Assembly (NCBI GenBank): GCA_035048495.1
Contig: CM068546.1
Span: 13,832,435-13,896,434 of the forward strand
DNA from: Euptelea pleiosperma
Taxonomy: Eukaryota; Streptophyta; Magnoliopsida; Ranunculales; Eupteleaceae
Direction: 5' to 3'
DNA length: 64,000 bases
Positions 57,071 through 64,000 of the stretch are shown here, piece after piece (the stretch's first letter is position 1; every line of letters starts with the position of its first letter). Below the pieces are notes generated by a model, which was not told the origin of the DNA, made no database searches, and saw nothing but the letters and a program-made list of their open reading frames with translations. The position numbers and the translations under genes were made by a program.

Positions 57071-59114
57071 TCACTTGTGCATGTTGACCAAGTCAACCCC
57101 CTATGAGTCAGCTTTGACCAAAACGTCTCCCCCTATGAGTGATGAGGTGTCACACTTTAAATATCTCAAATATGCCATTAAATCTTGAAATCTCTCAAAA
57201 GTGCCTCAGATGATGTCAAATTCACTCCAAATTTTGTAGGTAGGTCTCACAGCCTTAGTTAAACATTATAATAAAGTTAAAAATATTTATTTACAACTTA
57301 TGGAAGTCCCAAAATAGAAAATTTCCAATTCAACTCAAATAGTGCCCAAATGATCCCAAATTGATCCCAAATTCGAGAGATGGATTTCCAACCCTAAGAT
57401 AAGGTATGTAAGGGCATGTTTGGTAACGCACCGCGGTGGGAAAATAAAATATTTAGCCGCACTAATATTCACCCTGGTGCGTTTGGCAGGCACTCGTCCT
57501 CGGCGAATATTTAGTCGGGCCCACATATTTGCCCTCCGCAGCGGGAAAACATTTGATCACCTCCCCCCCTGTGTAAATATTTTCACGCCGATTATGCCTT
57601 GGTGAGAAAATAAATTTATTTTCTCGCCGAAAAATCACTATTTTCAATAAAATCACTATTTTCAATAAAATTAATTTTTTAATATATAAAAAAGAAAAAA
57701 ATATTTTTTTTTATCCTTTGACATAATATGTGGTTCGTGCACTCGCCCAACCTATTTTTGACTTACTTTGATATGTGGGACCCACTCAAGTTGAAACAAA
57801 CTGAAGTAAGCTGAAGTGAGCTAGCTCATACACGTACCAAACATTGTTAAATATTGATTTGAGCAAATATTTAGCCAAGATAATATTCGCCGTCAGAACT
57901 CTTTTTCTCATGTACCATACAGACCCTAAGTTATTTTTGGAAAGTTTCCATCCAGGCTCAAAATGTATTTTATTATCTTATTAGATCTAGTATTTATTTT
58001 TAACAAGAAATTGGCCCTAAAGAGTGACTTCCAAAAATATCAAGTTTTTCAAAGTTGTCAGGATTCTACTAAACTTCACATATGACCTAAGATATAATAT
58101 CTAAGGATGAAAATAAGTTCAAAAGCTGAAAATTATCATTTGAGGGTCAAATTACCATAATACCCATAACTGAAAGTCCAGTGTATTGCATTGTGTGTAT
58201 TCTATTAAGCCAAAGGGAGGCTTATTTATAAAAGAGTATACCTTTCGGTCGAACAAGTGATGGGGTTCGTAGGAACATAATTTTCGGATTTGAGTTTGAA
58301 CTTGTCTTCGTCGTTCCAATTGATTGGGCTGAGTATCTAATCAATTAGACTAAGGTGCTCAAGTCTAACTGATTGGGCTTCTCTAGAAGGTTTTTCTTTG
58401 TGAGTCCAATCGATTCCAACACAATAGCCAAATATTGGGCTGTCATGGAACTTGTCCCTTATGTCCAATCGATTGTACCACAGTGTCCAATCAATTGGAC
58501 TTCCCCTTGGTTCATTTTTTAATATGCATTTTTAACCTAAACTCAAGTCTTGTCCTAGGACATAATTTTTAGCTTAAAGATTAAGTCAATCTATTTTTCC
58601 TAAGGCCACTAAGTCATTTTACCTTCCTAACGAGTTTGTATGATCTTTAACTGACAATATAGCAGTTCCTCAGATGAACCAGTCTTCTATCTTCTAAGTC
58701 TTCAGTCTTCTTCTTTCAATCTTCGGACAGTCAATGAGGGATGCATACTACGATATCCTAAAGGTCTTACTTAACTTGAAGGTTCAGTTACAATGTGTTT
58801 TATGTCATACAGAATTATGCCAAATAGAAAATATTCTTTACAGGATCGACTCTCATGCGACTAAACCAATCCAACTTTGTTGTGGCTTTGAACCTAATCC
58901 ATTGACGGCATTGTGATCATAGTTAGCAAATTGTGAAGCAAGAGAACTTCACCTACTAAAAAATGTGAGTTTAAAACTATTTAAGTTCAAAAAAGCTAAG
59001 TAAAAAAGGTAAAAAATAAAAGAATGTTGAAAGATCGATAAATAAGAACTCTAAGTTTAATATTTTGTTAATCTAAAACCACGTACTTAAAAAATATATA
59101 CATATGTGTGCATT
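57062..59114. repeat. Segmental duplicate 2, inside the MULE
   Basis: Parallel to 51779-53223. It joins the MULE TIR sequence at the shared word GAGTCA, a microhomology. It additionally contains a Harbinger MITE (57412-57926) and a small insertion near 58950-59020. Confidence 0.82.
57412..57926. mobile_element. PIF/Harbinger MITE with TAA duplication
   Basis: Ends GGGCATGTTTGGTAACGC and, inverted, GGGTCTGTATGGTACATG, flanked by TAA (57409-57411 and 57927-57929). The empty site is seen in the duplicate at 52125-52127. Length 515 bp, no coding sequence. Confidence 0.9.
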
Positions 59115-59151
59115 CTAGGGTTAATCTAACAAAAAATATTTTGTTAATCTA

Positions 59152-59753
59152 TACCTTCCATTTTGGATCATTCAGGTTAAGATCTTAAGGTCCTTGTGAT
59201 TTTGGGGCTATGCGCCATCTAAGTGGTGGCCCATCTGGTTCAGCACTGGTGTATTGTGTATTGGTCTAGGCCCCATGAACTTGGACTCGTCAAAACTGAA
59301 CCAATTAGCATATTATAGATTTAAAAACCCCAGTCAATATTATAATGGATATAAGTTATCATTAACTAGTATTACATAGAGAACTCAACACAAGAAGAGC
59401 AGAATGAAGGTTATCCTTGTGATCATAACTAAGACTTTTTAACCATCACATACACCCATAAGAACAAAGAGGCCAGACAACAATAGAGGTCCGATTATGC
59501 AGGGGTTGTAGTGGACCCCTGTTCTTGTGATGTTTTCACTCTTTAACGAAGAAAACCCAAGAACTATACCAACGCTCCACTACGGTCTTTAATGGCAAAA
59601 AACAATGGGAATATTCGCCTTTTCAAAGATCACTGGGAGCGTGTCAAAAATGTTGAAAAACAATGGGAGGATTTCTGCAAATAAATCATCACTAAGGTTA
59701 AAGAAAGTGGTACTTTGGTCTTTTCAAAATAAATAGATGGTCTCAACGAGTCA
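59152..59753 (+). repeat. 602-bp direct repeat, copy 2, in the MULE
   Basis: Partner of 56469-57070. It continues into the complete right TIR, which copy 1 does not. Confidence 0.85.
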
Positions 59754-59869
59754 ATCACAGTCATAGATGGATGACTCAATCATGGGGGATATGTTAGTTT
59801 TTGCAAGTTGTGGGGGTATGTCAAATTTCGACCAACACATGGGGGTGTCAAAAATTCCCAAAAAGAAAT

Positions 59870-61550
59870 CATAACTAATAAGCTGGAGATAGGGGCATTT
59901 TCGTTATTTTATCACACCGGATATGATTTCCGTCTCCTTCCCTACTGCAGTTCATTTTTATTTTTAATTTATCTTTTGTTTTTCTTCAGTGTGCGAGGGT
60001 TTCAAATTTTCAATCTAACTGCTCTTCAAATCAAAAACTGTATCATTCACAAACAAATATCGGTTGGTTCGATCCATCCCGCTATGATCTAAGTTTTCCA
60101 GAATATTATTCCAGAATATTATTTGCTTCGCATTCGGAATTCCTCTGCTCCAAGAACTCGAATTTTTCTCCTTCTGAAATCGTCGATTAAATCAGAGGTA
60201 ACGTTTTTTTTAACGTTCTTGGTTTTTTTCATTTGCTTTTGCTGTCATTTCGAGGGTTTTGTTGTGGTTTTGTTAGAGAACTGGGTTTTGTTTTGGATGA
60301 AATAATAGTTTCAAGGTTAGTTAGGGTTTCATATATATCTGTGATTTGATTTGTTTCTTTAGATTTTTTTTTTTGTTTTTTTATTAGGATTTAATACTGT
60401 GGAATTGCTTTTTCTTCTTGTTTATTACTTCTTTTTTTTTTGTGATCAGAATGAAATTCGTGTTTTTTGTTTCTCTTATGATCTATTGTATCGTGAGAAC
60501 CATAAATCAGCTAGCTTCCAGCTGCCTTAATGTTGTAGAAGCAACTTAATTCCTCACTTGTTTCAGAAGCGTTTTAGTTGACCAATTCGATCTTCCATAG
60601 ACCGCTCTGTGAATTTAAGTTGGTATAATCCCATTCTAGAAGACATTTTGATCTGTTACCTACAAATAAACCTGCAAGAGATATGAAAAATTGTTGGTGT
60701 TTTGAGTATTCAATTCTAGTTCATGACCTTTGTTATTCTTTTAGGTGGGGTGGGCGTGTCGATGGGAGAGAGTGGGGGTTATAATCCATGTATGTACCAC
60801 TGTTTTACGGTGTTGACACGAAATGCTCATATGTTTCCATTTGAGGCGCTTGAATGTTGGAGACCAGGAGGTTGTCGCTTATTTGTTAATTCAGTGTCTG
60901 AATAAGATATTTGATTATAGGCTGCTCTACTATCATTTTGTTTGTGACCATTTCGAAGTCAATTTTCTCCTTCCTGGGAACTTTTCAATGCCCGTATAGC
61001 ACTGTTCTGTGAAATGACGACTATTGCAACTATTGGAGTTAGTCACATTCTGACCCATAAACAACTGATTAGTGAACGAGCAAAGGATGTGTTGTAATCG
61101 AGCGTCTTCTCAAAAACCACCTCCGTGTACTGTTGTTAGTGTTGCATTTGTTCTTTACAGCTGTGAATAACCTTCCTTCTGGCTTGTCCACTGCCCCTCT
61201 TCCTTTCTACAGGATGTAAACAAAGCTTTTTGCTAGTATACAGACTGCACCTCATTATTAGCATATCTGAACTTTCCAGCTCATTCTGTCATTACTATGC
61301 CATTCAGCTGGTAACATTTTGGGAGCCATACTTTATCCGATTGCACGAGAAATCCCATTAGAGTTTCTGTTTAATTGCCTCAGTCAGTGATCGGTTCTTA
61401 AACCTTATTATTTAAAAATACACCTTGGAATCATTATTTAAACTGAATTGAAATCGGGGAGGGTTTTCTGCTTCAAACCTATATAATATTTGTTGTTCTG
61501 ATAGACCTGAGATAGGTCCAGTTCCATATTTAATGTCCATATGTATTTTC
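59870..61550 (+). other. Possible 5' region of a gene (leader exon and introns)
   Basis: A CT-rich leader-like stretch ends CGATTAAATCAGAG|GTAACG (donor at about 60199). It is followed by T-rich, intron-like DNA. An acceptor-like TTATTCTTTTAG at about 60735-60746 precedes a frame reading MGESGGYNPCMYHCFTVL (from 60762) that stops at 60905. I do not recognise this sequence as a known protein. A spliced non-coding or small-protein transcript is possible. Confidence 0.3.
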
Positions 61551-62303
61551 TTTAAGAAGATTGACAATATAGTGGTAGGCCATGAGATTTTCTTTACGGT
61601 TCGATCCTTCTATGAGGTGTTGCATAGCTTTTCTGGTACCGATTTTCCTACTTCCTTGGTTTGGAAGTCTCGGATCTCAACCAAGGTTGCTTTCTTCGCG
61701 TGAGCGGCCGCTTTGGATAAGATTCTGACAGTGGATCACTTGAGATTTGGGGGCTTCTTTATTGTGGACTGCTGCTGTATGTGTAGACACAACGATGAAT
61801 CCGTCAACCATCTTTTCCGACATTGTGACTTGGTCAGGGAGGTGCGGTACGTGTTAATGTCGGAGTTCGGGATGAACCGGGTGATGTTGGAGTCCCTCAT
61901 AGAGATTTTGCTCAGTTGGCGCTCTTCAGTTTTCTCTCAGAGAGGGAGGATCCTTTGGAGGCTTCTTCCATTTGCGATTGTATGGGGTAATGGAAGGAAT
62001 TGAAACCGAATGGTCTTTGAGGATAAAAGTGAGGCGCTACCGGCGATTATTCTCAATATTAAAGGCTGATCTTCCTATGGTCTAAATTGTTCTTTGAATG
62101 CCGTGGACTCTTCTTCAAAGACTTTGTGTTTAGATGGGACTCTTTGTACAAGGGAGGGATGACCTTTGTGCTTTGTTAGGCTTAACCTTTGTTTCTGGGG
62201 GCTTAGCCCTGTGTAGGTCACTTCGACCTCACCTTCTTTGGTGTTTTTGGCTCTGGCCTCTTTTTAATAAAACTTATACTTATCAAAAAAAAAAAAAAAA
62301 AAA
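61551..62303 (+). mobile_element. LINE (L1-type), 5'-truncated, with poly(A) tail
   Basis: Frame pieces read FFTVRSFYEVLHSF, WKSRISTKVAFFA and KILTVDHLRFGGF, then CCMCRHNDESVNHLFRHC. This is the zinc-binding region after the reverse transcriptase in plant LINEs. It continues with ILWRLLPFAIVWGNGRN and VFEDKSEALP. The 3' end CTTATACTTATC followed by 19 A (62285-62303) is typical. A TGA replaces Trp near 61700. 5' truncation is the usual outcome of target-primed reverse transcription. The exact left border is uncertain by about 50 bp. The target duplication was not found. Confidence 0.88.
61655..62003 (+). pseudogene. LINE ORF2 C-terminal zinc-binding domain
   Basis: The open part 61713-62003 (96 codons) carries CxxC...H...HC spacing (CMCRHNDESVNHLFRHC), the zf-RVT motif. 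Upstream codons to 61655 are in frame apart from one TGA. The stop at 62003 interrupts GNGRN before NRMVFED, which continues in the same frame. Confidence 0.85.
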
Positions 62304-63520
62304 GCAGGAGTCACATGGCTCATATGCTTGGATCACTAAGAATTGGGAGTAATCTTCCCCACCTTCACCCTTTGAAGATCTCTTTACTAAGGACCAAAGG
62401 CTTTGTTAGAGCTGGATTATTCTGAGAATCTTCATGTATGTTGCGATAAATTTGTCGATTACATCTGTCTTGGGCACCGTTGCTGGTTGACCATGGAGGT
62501 TTCCATTGTCTGATTGTTAAAAGTCCACATTCCCTTTTCTTTTCTTTTCATGGGTGTGATTCATCACTTTTCCTATTATTATGCTACACAAAGCATAGAT
62601 TCAAGTCTCGACGGAAATTTGAGATGTGTCGCCTTATACTTATGTAACAAGGACATGACATTTTTAGGGTTTTTTGCCGTATCGGATATGTATTGACACA
62701 TGCTTGTTGACACATCTTGAAACATGTACCGACATATACCCAATGTTATCTTTTATTTTAATGATTTTATAAAAAGACGATTTCTAAAAGAGGATGGGCC
62801 TATTCCATCCTCCATATATTTTTTTAATTAGTTTCCATACTCCATATAATATGTTCTTAAACACAACTATAAATGTTTGATAGTATTCCTTCTTATAAAT
62901 CTACTTAATTTATTATGTTTTTGGATAGCTCCATGACATATAGAGTATATTTCTTTCCTTAGTTTTGTTTTAAGAAAACCTTCTTGCTTAAATATAACAT
63001 AAGTACTATATTATAATACATTTATATGGATGGTTCTGCATTTCAAGCTTCTTAAAGGTGCTATGTTAGACTCCCCGTATCTGTTTCGGGCAGCAACACG
63101 TGTCCATGTCATTGTTATCATGATTTAAAGTCTCAGACTATTTTGATTTGGATCACTTGGATTGTTACACATAACCTGCTATGTCTTGGTATTGACAGGG
63201 ATTGAATAAAGATTCACTTGTTACTTGGTGTTTTATAGGGGATCAACTTTGGTATCATTATCAGACATTTTGGATTCATCTCGCATGCATTGTTTGATAT
63301 GTATCATCCATTACAGATGATGCCAAACCCTTAATGTTGTTCGAGGACATGCCTTCTAGATCCTCTAGCTCTGATGAACCTTTGCCACCATGAAGAAAAC
63401 CCTATTAAATGACCTAGTCATAAAATCCTTACCATCTATTCCACCCGATCCATAGTTTCACAGTGAATTCATTAATTAGTTTTACTGCACCATTGTTGTC
63501 TTCGAAGAACAAATTGAGAG
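62304..63520. other. Intergenic or intronic DNA, no gene seen
   Basis: AT-rich with short frames only. No domain or repeat border recognised. Confidence 0.4.
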
Positions 63521-63522
63521 CT

Positions 63523-63548
63523 TCGAGAGAGAGAGAGAGAGAGAGAGA
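63523..63548 (+). repeat. (GA)n microsatellite
   Basis: About 13 GA units just 5' of the stem-loop at 63552. Confidence 0.93.
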
Positions 63549-63551
63549 TGT

Positions 63552-63631
63552 TTCCCCAAGGTCTAGGTTGTTGGATGGTCTTCGAGATTATTTGATGCGA
63601 ATCGTCATCCAATAACCGAGACCTTGGGGAA
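63552..63631. ncRNA. Stem-loop candidate, precursor-like hairpin
   Basis: Arm 1 (63552-63577, TTCCCCAAGGTCTAGG then TTGTTGGATG) pairs with arm 2 (63606-63631) at 24 of 26 positions. The 28-nt loop contains a further TTCG/CGAA pairing. The length and near-perfect stem resemble a plant miRNA precursor, but I recognise no known miRNA. It could equally be a small inverted-repeat element. Strand of expression is unknown. Confidence 0.35.
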
Positions 63632-64000
63632 TGTCCTCCTGAGGCTAACAAGAACACATTAATTGTTACAAGGCTGGTGGTCCTACCGAAAAAAGACTGG
63701 TGCATGAGGAGAACTTGGTAGGCTTGGTGGCTTGAAAGTGTGTGGGGCAATTGTATAAAATCATTAATTTCTTACACACGGAGCGCCATGCTCTGTACAA
63801 TTCCCTCCTTTTGTATACTTGTTGCATAACTGGGTATCTTGTGAGATATCAATTTAAATGGTCTTCTTGGTTAGTTCCAAAACCTTCTATCTTGAAATCC
63901 ATGGTGTTTTAAGCCCTTAGATCTTGTGATTAATGGTGTTGGAATCTGGTTGATCAATTAATTTAGTAGCTCATAGTTTAGCTCCACAATTTAAGAGACC
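63632..64000. other. Non-coding end of window
   Basis: No supported feature. The minus-strand frame 63472-63750 runs through the microsatellite and hairpin and is not protein-like. Confidence 0.4.

Larger units (their letters stand above)
56054..59859. mobile_element. Mutator-like element (MULE), non-autonomous
   Basis: Terminal inverted repeats of about 190 bp begin GGGAATTTTTGACA and are flanked by a perfect 9-bp duplication AAAAAGAAA (56045-56053 and 59860-59868). Long TIRs with 9-bp duplications identify Mutator-like elements. The 3.8-kb interior has no transposase. It contains a 602-bp direct repeat and a copy of the 51.8-53.2 kb segment. The left TIR has a 23-C run where the right has five G. 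Confidence 0.92.

Overview
The window reads as repeat-rich nuclear DNA of a flowering plant. The evidence is plant LTR retrotransposons (Copia with an initiator-Met tRNA primer site, and Tat-lineage Ty3/Gypsy with a second RNase H), plant L1-type LINE pieces, hAT, PIF/Harbinger, Mutator-like and foldback elements, and gene fragments of plant families (DUF247, euAP2). AT-rich intergenic DNA and many frame-broken reading frames fit this. I cannot name the species. No complete intact protein-coding host gene is visible. Almost everything is transposable-element DNA, much of it nested.

Layout. 1-3.7 kb: a non-autonomous hAT element (994-1901, 8-bp target duplication) carrying a broken DUF247 gene fragment, then a coiled-coil retroelement remnant and an antisense LINE endonuclease piece. 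3.7-9.6 kb: a plus-strand Copia element (LTR, primer site, gag, protease, start of integrase) cut inside integrase by a minus-strand Copia element (LTR, RNase H, RT, integrase). 9.8-12.7 kb: a 771-bp inverted-repeat element, a second member of the first hAT family with a different gene fragment, and a possible first exon of a plastid-targeted protein. 12.9-18 kb: a cluster of foldback/MITE elements, interrupted by a solo LTR (15608-17184) with a perfect 5-bp target duplication. 17.9-43.1 kb: a nest of two large LTR families in both orientations, with a 10.3-kb Tat-type Gypsy element (26458-36750, both LTRs present) inserted in one of them, plus hAT, Harbinger and foldback MITEs. 43-50 kb: AT-rich DNA with a hAT MITE and a 2.3-kb solo LTR. 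49.9-51.7 kb: a Harbinger-type element carrying a multi-exon piece of an APETALA2-like gene. 51.8-59.9 kb: a duplicated segment, a giant foldback element with an inverted array of 21-bp repeats, and a Mutator-like element (56054-59859) with a perfect 9-bp target duplication. 59.9-64 kb: the most gene-like flank (possible 5' leader and introns), a 5'-truncated LINE with poly(A) tail, and a strong stem-loop.

The main result is that at least two, probably three, DNA-transposon copies here carry fragments of host genes (DUF247, euAP2 and an unidentified gene), and that several insertions can be dated relative to each other because empty sites or target duplications survive. All retroelement coding regions contain stop codons or deletions, so none seems able to move on its own now.
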